Assembly: GCA_020747065.1 (NCBI GenBank)
Contig: JAGMVK010000004.1
Span: 1,426,001 to 1,490,000, forward strand
Source: Cadophora sp. MPI-SDFR-AT-0126
Taxonomy: Eukaryota; Ascomycota; Leotiomycetes; Helotiales; Ploettnerulaceae
Direction of reading: 5' to 3'
DNA length: 64,000 nt
Shown here in pieces: positions 36,268-46,090 of the stretch. Positions within the stretch are counted from its first letter, which is position 1, and each line of letters begins with the position of its first letter. Below the pieces are notes generated by a model, which was not told where the DNA came from, did no database searches, and saw only the letters and a program-made list of their open reading frames with translations. The translations under genes were made by a program, and so were the position numbers.

Positions 36268-37176
36268 TCAAACAACACAAGCGTGCATGCAGTCTGAGGA
36301 CCAAGCCGAATGAAACTCGGCACCCAGCCCCGAAATATCCACCAAAAGCCCGTCGCCTCTCATTGCTTTGCCTAATACCTTAATCAACGGAGCCTTGTTA
36401 CCATCGCTCATGACTCTGGTTTTGATCACATCAATCGGCGAGCAGACTGTAGTGGCAACCAGGGCGGCGGATAGTAATGCGGCTAAGTAAGTGACCAAGT
36501 TATCAGTGATCCCGAACTTCGTCAGGTACAGGGACTTAAAGATGTCATAGGACGCCAATTGCGAGGCGTTCATCAAGAAAGCTCGAAAACCGTTTGGCCC
36601 GACACCACTCATTGTGCTCCGGAGCCCTTCCTCACGTATCATTCGTACCAACCCATCCAGTCCATTTTTGTAATTCTTCCGCGATTCGAGAGGCTTCGCC
36701 CCATCGGATTGCATGCGCACGTTGAGGATATCTGCGGGATTCCCCACCACGCCTCCAGTGAAGCCGCAGAGACCAGATATGACAATCAGTGTCATTGAAG
36801 AAATTTCTGGGTTAGGATTTGATCTCGTTGAATGAGGTTGATAGCGAAGTTTTAGATATTCGTAGGTGCCGAAACGAACGGTTGAGTAGGTCATTTGGCG
36901 CATGAGCGCTGCCGAGAGGCCGGAATAAACGCCACGCACACCTTCAACTGAGATGATGTGGGGGAACATGCGAATCATTGAAGTCGAGCCTCCGTGCTTC
37001 CCAGTTTGAAGACGCACCTTCACTACCAGAATTTTGTTAATAATACTCTTCTGCAACCAGTCTGAAAGGAAGGACTGACCTAAGTCAAGCGGGTGGGTGA
37101 AACATGCTGCCATGGTGGCAGAACTTCCACCAAACCAGAAGGGATACACGATATGGCCCGTCCCAGATGCTGTCAT
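36268..37176 (-). CDS. Mitochondrial dicarboxylate carrier (DIC1-like), C-terminus frameshifted
   Basis: SLC25 inner-membrane carrier. The start YPFWFGGSSATMAACFTHPLD, then VKVRLQT, NPADILNVRMQSD and SPIDVIKTRVMSDG is the dicarboxylate carrier pattern (malate/succinate for phosphate). A 57-nt intron at 37079-37023 has GT-AG ends but no stop, so reading through is also open. Near 36340 the frame fails. As read, it ends in LLVDISGLGAEFHSAWSSD. One nucleotide out of phase, the expected end GFWWIFRGWVPSFIRLGPQT is found, running to a stop at 36228. A single extra G in the GGG at about 36342-36344 would explain it. This is a sequencing error or a real C-terminal lesion. Confidence 0.85.
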   Translation of the reverse strand: MTASGTGHIVYPFWFGGSSATMAACFTHPLDLGQSFLSDWLQKSIINKILVVKVRLQTGKHGGSTSMIRMFPHIISVEGVRGVYSGLSAALMRQMTYSTVRFGTYEYLKLRYQPHSTRSNPNPEISSMTLIVISGLCGFTGGVVGNPADILNVRMQSDGAKPLESRKNYKNGLDGLVRMIREEGLRSTMSGVGPNGFRAFLMNASQLASYDIFKSLYLTKFGITDNLVTYLAALLSAALVATTVCSPIDVIKTRVMSDGNKAPLIKVLGKAMRGDGLLVDISGLGAEFHSAWSSDCMHACVV

Positions 37177-37558
37177 TTAAGTAACGGGCTAGTTGCCATC
37201 TGTTTCGAAAGTCAACGACACCGTATCGTGATTTTTCATGGGTGCATAAAAGTGATTAAAGTCCCAAGTGGTACGATCCATCCACGGGCAAGACCCCTCA
37301 TCCAAGACATGGCTGTGGACACCCCAGAGGGGAACTGGGAGCTACCTAGCTCCCCACCATTGGGGAGGTGGGGGGCATACCAAGCGTCTCCTGAGAACTT
37401 CCCCACAAAGGCATGGCATCTAGCACTCGCTCCTACTCGAACATCAAAGCCCAATGTCACTCTACTGCCAAGAACGATGTGCTACTTCGTGTCAAAACAC
37501 CAGATCCGAACGAACGAGAGCAAAGCCCTAAAGAGCCCTATTCATAGCTTTTTAAGCA
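37177..37558. promoter_or_regulatory. Divergent promoter region
   Basis: 382 bp between two divergent starts. It contains a GC-rich palindromic patch near 37340-37375 (CCCCACCATTGGGGAGG) with CCCCT-like stress-element cores. No factor can be assigned. Confidence 0.35.
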
Positions 37559-38512
37559 ATGGCAGACTGGAGCGCGGACGAATTCATGTCCCAATGGGAC
37601 AAAAAGTATGTCTCCACGAACTTGAAACCAGGTGCCAAGCATTTCGACAAAGAATTCTTTTTAGGCCTCAATTCTAGGTTGGTCTCCTTGCGACCAGAAC
37701 TTCAAGGCTACAGCTATACTCTTATTGTAGGTCCGACAGTATTCCTCATTCATACCTTCAGCCACCTACGATTTCATTGTTAACATTAAACAGGCAGCAG
37801 CATGCTGCTCAGTAGGACGTGCAGATGTAGTCGGACCTTTCTTCGACCACGTCACCAGTACATCAACCCCACAACAGTCCGAGTTTATATTTCTCCGCCT
37901 TCGCGAAGCAATCACCATCATTTTTCCCTATTTGGGATTACCGACATGCATACCAGCGTGCTATGGAATGATCGGAGTCACTCAGCGAAAAGGGCATGAG
38001 TTTGCCTCAACAAAAGTACTAAGGAAGAACACCGTTGATGAAGATGATGCTCGGAAAGGGAAGCAGCTACGTGCTCGCATTTATGAAGGGGTCGGGAACT
38101 CAGAGATATTTGATCTAATGAATGTATACTTCACTGATTTGTGTAAGTCGCCTTCTTTGCAGTCGTTTTTACGTCATTCGACTTGGAAACTCTAACCGAC
38201 ATGATCTTGATACAATTGTTAGTTACTTGCTCAACAGTGGTCACCTGGGGTTACCTCGTGGCGAAGGCCAACGAAGAGGTCTTCCAAGCAAAGGAGTCCC
38301 ATCTTATTATTGCAACTGCAATAATGGGTTTGGGAGCAACACGGCAGACCAAAAGTCATATCAAGGCCACATTGGGTATTGGAAACTCCGTTGAGTGCGT
38401 GAAAGCTGTGTTGTGGGCTGTTACCGAGATTGCAGAATGGGCAGACCGTCCTATTTCTTCTTTTGATGTAGACGACCTTGCAAAGGAGATTCAGGCGGCA
38501 TTGAAAGATTGA
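37559..38512 (+). CDS. AhpD-like / carboxymuconolactone decarboxylase-fold protein
   Basis: Exons are 37559-37726, 37794-38142 and 38238-38512. The N-terminus is MADWSADEFMSQWDKKYVST. The core contains FIFLRLREAITIIFPYLGLP, IPACYGMIGVTQRKG, VTWGYLVAKANEEVFQAKES and HLIIATAIMGLGATRQTKSH, then IGIGNSVECVKAVL. The all-helical layout and the 'ATRQTKSHxxA' segment fit fungal AhpD-like proteins. The typical CxxC peroxidatic pair is absent; nearby cysteines are C-x3-C. About 263 residues, no signal peptide. Role unknown; members of the fold act as peroxidases or decarboxylases. Confidence 0.7.
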
Positions 38513-39106
38513 AATCTGAGTGAGGGGTGCTTTTGACTATAGAATGAACTTGATTTCTATGTTCTATTCGGTATCTGAGTGCAGTCACATCAACCCCGGC
38601 GGCAAAATTCTGTGAATTCGTTTGAATCCGTCCCTAAATACTCAATCACTAGGGGCACCATGGATATACAGACTACTTCATTGCCACATCCGTTCAAGCA
38701 CTTCCATTGCAGGCGAGGAGGTTGACGACCCGAAAAGTTTGTTCGGCCCCTCACCTTCCAGGATAGCTTAGCCCGGCCGCCCTGATCCGTCCTGGCGAGA
38801 CACTGCGCCTGCCCAAGGTGGACCTGATGCGCTTGTGGGGAAGCCAGCTATCTTTGGGTACATCATGGAAGCTGTTTCTGCTAACACCGGAGTCTTGACT
38901 TCTGTAGTGATGTGGGGAAATGGGCATTCGTTTTGCCTTGTACGGGCAGCAAGCATGCCAAGTTCATCTGATATTCTCCACACCGCAAACATTACAATTT
39001 CCTTCTCAGCCGAATGTTTTGGAAATAGGATTGGCTCAATCATTGAACGACAAAATCTTCCACTGTCACGACATCCAACAATTCTTTTGCTTTCAACATA
39101 AACAAA
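38513..39106. promoter_or_regulatory. Upstream region of the FAD monooxygenase
   Basis: 594 bp with only spurious frames. Probably 3' UTR of the AhpD-like gene plus the promoter of the next. Confidence 0.4.
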
Positions 39107-41039
39107 ATGTCAACCGCGACACCAAGTTCCGCGAGGTCTGAATCGAAGTGAGTATCAAGACGGAGCTATATCACTACATTTTTGAACACGGCTAATTTCG
39201 CCTAGGACAGCTGTGGAAATCGAGACGGATGTCCTTGTAGTAGGAGCTGGAGTGACAGGTCTCACTCTTTCCATTCTCTTGGGGAATCTAAGAGTACGCA
39301 CTCTCACAATTGCAAAACATCGTGGTACAGCAAACACGCCGCGAGCACACATCACCAACCAACGAACCATGGAGATCTTCCGCGACATGGGGATTGAAGA
39401 ACAAGTGAAGGAGTTGTCGACGCCACTCAAGGAAGTCGGCAATTTTGTCCTCACGACCAACATGACTGATCGGAAACATGAGATTGCACGATACAGCTGC
39501 TATGGGGCTGGTGTTGACCAGTTGACTACATTCTCCAAAGCCAGTCCGTGCGGTATGATGAGCATCCCCCAACATCTTCTGGAGCAGGTGCTCCTGAAAA
39601 GTGCAAATGGAGAAAATGGTTCAAATATTCGGTTCTACAATGAGCTGCTGCATATCGAAGAAACGATGGGCGGGGTGTTAGCCCGAGTTCGCAATCGACA
39701 CACTCAAGCAGAATACATGGTGCGAGCTCGCTACGTGGTGGGTGCCGATGGAGGAAATTCAATTGTGGCCAAACAACTGGGCATCACTTTCCAAGGCCAA
39801 TCGAAGGTCATGTCAATGGTCAGTTCATGGTTAGAGGTTGATCTGACTGAATACACTGCGTATCGCCCCGCAGCTATATATTGGCTTTTGGCTCCAGGAA
39901 ACGCGTACTGGGTTGGCTCAGGAACATGTGTCATGGTACAACCCTTCACGGAATGGCTGCTCAACCAGCAGTATGACCCTGAGGATGGAGAGCCTGACAC
40001 TTCAGACCATGGTGTGATGCAGCACGCCCGCAAAGTATTGCATCTTCCAGCCGACTTCCACATCCGTGTGAATAATTCCAGCAAATGGCAAGTAAATAAC
40101 GTTGTTGCGACAACATATCGCAAAGGTCGAGTGTTGTTAGCTGGCGATGCTGCACACCGTCATCCTCCTTCGAGTGGACTTGGCAGCAATACCTGTGTTC
40201 AAGATGCCTACAACCTAGCATGGAAGTTGGCTTTGGTTGTGTCAGGCAAAGTTGAAGAGCAGCTACTCGAAAGCTATAGTCAGGAGCGCCAGCCTATAGG
40301 ACAAGCAGTTGTGAGCCATGCCATGCAGACTCTTCATAATATGGAGAGGGTTCCGCAAACACTGGGTTTCCGTCGAGGGCAATCTGTTGAGGAAGGATAT
40401 GCGTCGCTGGACGAGCTGTTCTGTGCAGACTCACCGCATGCAGAGAAGCGTCGCGAGCAATTGGAAGAAGTGATCCGTCTCCAGCATCGCCGTTCAAATG
40501 CACTGGGGCTACAATTGGGTCAGCGATATAATACAACTGACCAAAAATCATGTGCTGTTGTCGACGACGGGACGCCATACCCTGAGCACAAGCTTGATCC
40601 CGTTCTTTTTTATGAGCCAACAACACACCCAGGCGCCTACCTACCCCATGCCTATGTCGAGTATAAGAGTCACCGCATCTCAACGTTAGACATCATCCAA
40701 CACGGGCACTTTGGACTCTTCGTTGGCATTTCTGGCAAGGCTTGGCACGATGCAATGATGGAGATTCAGAATGAAGTTGGAGTGGAAGTTTCTGTGCATA
40801 CTATTGGGCGTCGTTGCGATTACAATGATGTTTTGGGTGAGTGGACTGAGCTGCGAGAGGTAAGGGATACTGGTGCTATTCTCATCCGTCCTGATCGCCA
40901 CATTGCGTGGCGCTGCATTCGACGCCCTGAGAATCCTACGGAGGCATTACGTTCCGCCTTCCGCCAGATTTTGATGAGAAGTTTGACAAAGCCAAGTCGC
41001 CAAGTTATTGAGGGCGATGTATTGAAAGCTATTTTATAG
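39107..41039 (+). CDS. FAD-dependent aromatic monooxygenase (phenol/chlorophenol hydroxylase type)
   Basis: Exons are 39107-39147 (MSTATPSSARSES) and 39206-41039. The class A flavin monooxygenase hydroxylates an aromatic ring with NAD(P)H and O2. The dinucleotide fold is VLVVGAGVTGLTLSILLGN, the DG motif is YVVGADGGNSIVAKQLGI and the GD motif is RVLLAGDAAHRHPPSSGLGSN. Its size (about 625 residues) and C-terminal thioredoxin-like part (HGHFGLFVGISG onward) match the TfdB/PheA-like group. No signal peptide. It is convergent with the DUF3500 gene and may form part of a degradative group with the following P450, nitroreductase and MFS genes. Confidence 0.9.
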
Positions 41040-41322
41040 ATAACCGGGCAGTGAGTGGTGAGGGTTAGAGGGCAATGCAATCTTGGCTTGAAATTGGATG
41101 ACTTGATCATTCCTTCTTAATGATCACTGTGAAACGACCGAATGTTTCCCCCGCTGTATTTGTACGCTAATTATTCCTCATTTCCTATGACTCAAGTGCT
41201 ATGACGCATCTTAGGTGACAAAATACCACATAATAGAACACTGGGAAAAAGCGGTGGCCGCAAACAAATTTACGTTCAAAATAATAGAAAATAGCAATAC
41301 ATAATTGGTTTCCCACAGCTTT

Positions 41323-42654
41323 TCATTTAGTCTCAACTGCACCCTTTGCCGCCAGAAAGTGTTTCAACAGCGCATCCCCATAATCATTCCCATTCGGTGT
41401 TCTGACCAAGGTATGAATATGAAAAGGCAGAGGGACTTTATTGTCGAGAAACACGCCAGTGTGGTGATCAAATTCGGCCATCACTACAGGAGAATGAATC
41501 TTGTAGTAAAATGCGTCTTCTTTCCCAAAGCCTCCAATCCAGGCGAAGTAGGTGTCCCCCCAGTTTGTCAAGATCTCCATCATGCGCTGCTGAAATGCTT
41601 CTTCTGGGAGATAATTCAGACTAAGAATGAGTAATTGGCGTACGAGGGCCTGTTGATCTTGCGAGAACGTTGACACCTTCGCGCCTTCATAAGGAACGAC
41701 ACGATTGTCTTGGAAGGCGCCTCCGAGATGTCGCTGGTCTGCCCGGTGGTATCTCCCCTCCGGATATTCTGGCCCGCTGAGTTGTTGGAAAATTCGCACA
41801 TGTTCCACTGTCGCCTTGTTCATCGACTGCATCAGCTTGATTGCCAGCCGCTCCTGATCAGTGAAGAGCTCAGTCCCCTTTTCCGGTCCGCTATCAATGA
41901 CATTCGGTTCAGCGCCCATAAAAACAGGCGAAATCACTATTTGCGTCCTCACCACAAAACAATTCATAGCAAAGTGGTGTCCGAAGATCTGCCATCCCCA
42001 AGGCTCATCTACTGATGGCGTCCCGAAGATTGAAAAGTTGTATGATTTCTCGTTGAGGACTTTTCGGCCATCCACAACTTCGCCCAGAAACTGGTTGACT
42101 TTCATGCATCCTCGGGCTTTAGCGTACCCCTCTGGTGACAAACTGGCTCGCATCAAGTCGTGAATGGCTTCGACCACGTCTTCCGATGTCTCTTCGAGAC
42201 GGATGCCGTGTCGACATATGTAGATTTCAGGATTAATCCAACGCCGCCATTCCGGTGCATCAACTCTCGAGTTCCACAAAGATTGTGTTGCTCTTGGCGA
42301 TGCGATATCCAACAGGCGCTTTGCCGCCTTCGTCATGTTCGCTGTGGGGTTTCCTCCTCCTGGGGCTACAGTTTCGCTAGCTAGCTGATACAGGTCAGCT
42401 ATGACATTGCCGTCTGTTGTGATGCCTTTGTAGGGCTCATTGAAAAGGGACTCCCATCCTGCTTTCCATCCAATCATAAATGGCTCCGCGCCTCGTATCT
42501 CTGCCCATTGATAGGCGTCGCAGGCGGCAAGGTCCTTGCTTCGCTGCGTGTCTCTTGACGGAATATAGTTTCTGAAGTCAGCTTGCATCTCAATTTGAGA
42601 CATGACCGAGAAATTTTTCACGAAGAATTGTGTTCTGAATCCCGAATCACACAT
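41323..42654 (-). CDS. DUF3500 family protein
   Basis: Intronless, 443 residues; the start may instead be the internal MSQIEMQADFRN at 42603. Visible family signatures are WGWQIFGHHFAMNCFVV, ISPVFMGAEPNVIDSGP, HLGGAFQDNRVVPYEG and the His-rich end SPVVMAEFDHHTGVFLDN then PFHIHTLVRTPNGNDYG. The conserved His/Asp residues suggest a metal-dependent enzyme, but DUF3500 has no established reaction that I know of. It ends about 280 bp from the convergent FAD monooxygenase. Confidence 0.85.
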   Translation of the reverse strand: MCDSGFRTQFFVKNFSVMSQIEMQADFRNYIPSRDTQRSKDLAACDAYQWAEIRGAEPFMIGWKAGWESLFNEPYKGITTDGNVIADLYQLASETVAPGGGNPTANMTKAAKRLLDIASPRATQSLWNSRVDAPEWRRWINPEIYICRHGIRLEETSEDVVEAIHDLMRASLSPEGYAKARGCMKVNQFLGEVVDGRKVLNEKSYNFSIFGTPSVDEPWGWQIFGHHFAMNCFVVRTQIVISPVFMGAEPNVIDSGPEKGTELFTDQERLAIKLMQSMNKATVEHVRIFQQLSGPEYPEGRYHRADQRHLGGAFQDNRVVPYEGAKVSTFSQDQQALVRQLLILSLNYLPEEAFQQRMMEILTNWGDTYFAWIGGFGKEDAFYYKIHSPVVMAEFDHHTGVFLDNKVPLPFHIHTLVRTPNGNDYGDALLKHFLAAKGAVETK

Positions 42655-43282
42655 TGTGAATAAATGGCCACTGAAGAGCTACTGCCGAGTGTCCCTCTTT
42701 CCCCATAATGAGGTAGTAGCTGCGGAATGTGCATCAGAGTGATCGATTGGGGAGCGAAAGACCACACTTCAGTTCCACTAATTCGCAAAGTCCCAACGGC
42801 AGCAACTTACCTGAGCCTGGCGAGCATGCCCACCATGCCAATTCCCCTCTTGCTTACCTCGCTTACCTCGCTTACCTCGTAGGCGAGAAATGGTAGTGGG
42901 GAGCCAATCAGAGGCTGTCCCCACCTGGCCCATCTTTTAACTTTCAACACCGAACACGACGAGAAATTCCTGAGCTGTTGGGAAGGAAGGCTAGGTAGCT
43001 AGAGTAAGGTTTGAGTTGATCCTGTGATGCAATAGCCCCAGAACATAACTTTGAACCACGACTCTGGCTTGGCAGGACAATACAGGGCCGTTGATCAACA
43101 CAGGGACTGCACTAACGGGATTTGGCTTGGCTGTAAAACCACCACAGGTGGCAACTGCAAAACATAGGTAAACTTGACGAAAGGGGAAAATGTTCACAAG
43201 AAAATTTGAAAGCATGTCTTCATTTGGGATCTGCGTTGTAACACAGAATCGATTAATACTCGCTCATCTAACCGAGACTTAA
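42655..43282. promoter_or_regulatory. DUF3500 upstream region with a 10-bp tandem repeat
   Basis: Near 42853-42885 the unit CGCTTACCTC occurs three times in a row in sequence upstream of the DUF3500 start. The rest is spacer toward the end of the NmrA-like gene. Confidence 0.5.
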
Positions 43283-44521
43283 TTAGGCGATTGCCATCAA
43301 GCCCAAATGCGGAAGCAGCCTTTCTCTTATATAATCTTCACATGAATGAAGCTTGATACCCAGATCAAGAACTTCGGGAGCGGGAACTGTGACTCCCGGA
43401 TACATGCCTACGGCATTATACAGTTGAAGCATGATGTCACGATCTTTGATACCGGTTGTTGGCCTTGTCGTGAACACGACCTTCTTACCAGACACTGTTC
43501 ACCAGAAGGTTAGCAATCATGCATCCGGTAAGCTAGGATCGTATGCACACCTCTTTCAAGGACCTCGTTGATCTGGCCTTGTGTCTCACGTGCACCACTT
43601 GCAAGGAAGTACTTTCCATCAAGACTTGATTTCTTGGTATCCCACTGATCATAGATGGCTTTGCAAATTGCTCCAAGATCCTTCTCAACGTACAGAGTAG
43701 TGACTGCTTGGTAATTAGCAGTTTGATAGCGCCAAAGCGAAGAGGATAAGATCTTGCTCACTCTCAGCATTAGCTGTGATGATGGGGCGGGCCATGGTGA
43801 TAACATCAGCATCTTTATCATAGGCAGCATACTTTCGCAAGATCATGTTTTCGTAAAAATTACCAGTGCGAATGAATGCTCCAGAGAGACCCGCATCTCG
43901 GATCACTTTGTCAACTGAAGATTTGCCTATGGAGTAATTAAATGAGGCTTCAAGAACTAATACAGAAGAGCTCCCCGTGTAACTTATCTGGACGTACCTT
44001 CATACAATCGAGTGACAAATTGACCACCAGAGATCTCAAAGGAACTTGGTAGTGTACTCCACAGAAAACACTGCACGCCAGCTTTAGCAGCAGCATCCAC
44101 AATGTTCTTCCCTTGCTTTTCTTCACTCATAGGGTCCTCAAGTACAGCCTTTCAAGTGTCAGTATCAAGCCCAAGAAATCAACAAGTGAAGAGAAGAAGA
44201 AATACCGTGTCGTAGAAGTCAGTCACAGCAAAAACACCCCATACGTCTTTGAATGCAGCAGGAAGCGTAGGGGGTTTAGTCAAATCTGCTTGAGCGATCT
44301 CAGCACCAAGGGTAGCCAGAACTTTGGCTTTGTCTGAGTCTGGGTTGCGTGTTAAACACCGAGTGGTGTATTGTTCTGGATTTTTGAGCAGATAATTTGC
44401 GACAGCACCGCCTGTTATGCTTATCAGTCAAGCCCATTGAACAGGGAAATATTTTCGCATCCTTTACGCACGTACCTTGAGTACCTGTGGCACCGAGAAC
44501 CAGAATTATCTTTTTTGACAT
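43283..44521 (-). CDS. NmrA-like family protein
   Basis: Atypical SDR with Rossmann fold; members bind NAD(P) and act as redox sensors or reductases. Start MSKKIILVLGATGTQG (ATG at 44521) holds the GxxGxxG loop. Introns follow: exon 2 has AVANYLLKNPEQYTTRCLTR, then GVQCFLWSTLPSSFEISGGQ. Later exons have KSSVDKVIRDAGLSGAFIRT and GNFYENMI, LYVEKDLGAICKAIYDQWDT, and the end SCEDYIRERLLPHLGLMAIA. Five or six exons, about 320 residues. It is divergent from the nitroreductase gene across 460 bp, suggesting shared control. Confidence 0.82.
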
Positions 44522-44981
44522 TTTGGACTTGTTCAGGAGAACAAGGTGAAATTTGCAGTCTTGATGTTGAAGGTAGATAATGACTTGGATTATTTTCAAT
44601 GGCACTGAGAAAATTAGAGGAATAGATTTTACGTGTCTTTGATTGGAACTGTCGATACCTTGAGTTGTCAGGCGAGTTTAGTCGCAAGTGGTTCAATCCC
44701 GTGGGGCAAAACTACCCCACCTTACCCCGCCACCGTCCCTTGCCCTTTCTTGACGGCGTTGGCGGCCATCTGTTACAGCTCGTGGGGAACTCTGTAGTAA
44801 TGCTCATGGGTGGATTCAGGAAAAATCATGGCGTGTCTCCGAGACCTGATTTCAATTCTGAAAAACAAAGCACGTAGACCGCCGGTTCCGATCGAAAATA
44901 TCACAATTCGTCTCGTTCCACAAAAAACATCACTCACTCCATCCAAATCTTCTATATTTCTAGCTAACTCCCACATTCACC
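44522..44981. promoter_or_regulatory. Divergent promoter, NmrA-like / nitroreductase
   Basis: 460 bp between two divergent redox genes. It contains the GC-rich stretch TACCCCGCCACCG near 44725. No operator was identified. Confidence 0.4.
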
Positions 44982-45696
44982 ATGGCTGATAAGTTCCTCG
45001 ACATAATCAAGACTCGTCGGACCTGCTACTCAATCTCAGCCAAATCGCCTATCAGCGACGAGCGAATTCTGGAAATCGCCCGCGACGTTATCAAACATAC
45101 ACCGAGCTCCTTCAACTGCCAATCGACTCGTTTCGTCATCCTCCTCCGAAGCCAGCATGTTAGATTTTGGGAGATTGCGAAGGAATGTTTTAAGTCTACG
45201 TTAAGCGCGGCCGTGTACAGTGAGTATGAGAAGAAATTGTCGGGCCGCCAGGCCGGTTATGGGACTGTAAGTTATGGCTCGTGCCATATTTTTCTACAGC
45301 AGAAGACAAAGAAATCACCTATAGAGAAAGCGGAAGTTTTTTTTCTCAAGTCGCTAATGTGACTCGCCGCAGATTCTTCTGTTCGAAGATTCAGCCACGA
45401 TCCATGAATTCCAGGCAAAGTTTCCGCGCTTCAGAGACCACTTAAGGGATTTCTCTGAAGCCAATAATGGAATCCAAGCGTTCAATCTATGGACCGCTCT
45501 TCATCTTGAAGGCTTCGGCTGCAATTTGCAACATGTCAACCCAACAGTAGACCAGAGGGTTGTATCTGAGTGGAGTGTGCCTACGACGTGGTCCTTGAAA
45601 GCGCAATTGGTGTTTGGGGTCCCTACAGGAGAGCCACCGCATGAGAAGGTGTTTAAGAGTGCTGATGAGAGAATTATGGTGCCTAGGATGGGGTAA
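44982..45696 (+). CDS. Nitroreductase family protein (HBN1/FRM2-like)
   Basis: Exons are 44982-45266 and 45373-45696, about 202 residues. FMN-dependent reductase of the short fungal type. Family segments are RRTCYSISAKSPISDERILE, HTPSSFNCQSTRFVILLR (flavin-binding loop), AGYGT/ILLFEDSATI, FSEANNGIQAFNLWTALHLE, GFGCNLQH and QLVFGVPTGEPPHEK. Yeast relatives affect fatty-acid metabolism and nitro-compound stress. Probably cytosolic or nuclear; no signal peptide. Confidence 0.9.
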
Positions 45697-46090
45697 AAGA
45701 GATTAGTAGACGACTTTTGTCGATGTGGTGCGAGAAAGGGGGACATGTATACTGTACGGTTGAGATTGTGCGGTCTGTAGAATAATTACTGGCAAATTTT
45801 GCTCCAATACATGCCTATTGGTTTTATGAGCTTCAAATATCGTATTGCGGGACTCAAATCTCGAAGAGCTAAAACGTTAGACAAGTCTCAAGGCTGGTGA
45901 GCTTCGTTCATTCCTCTCCCAACGATTGAGCTCATCATACTTCAAATGAGTGGCAACGGAATCAATGCATTGTGACTTAAATGTTTCGAGTGAATATATT
46001 CGTCTAAGTGAAGGAAAGGAGAAGCCAGCCGGAGCTACCAGTACATAGGGATGCCAATGCATTCCGTACAGACAGCGACAAACCAAGGCT
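45697..46090. other. Intergenic region between convergent genes
   Basis: 394 bp, AT-rich, expected 3' UTRs. Nothing else seen. Confidence 0.45.

Noticed and set aside
36330..36350. Intron explaining the carrier frame shift
   Set aside because: No GT-AG pair lies between the two in-family blocks, which are adjacent apart from one base.
44670..44720. tRNA-like B box (GTGGTTCAATCCC)
   Set aside because: No matching A box or cloverleaf arms can be drawn around it.
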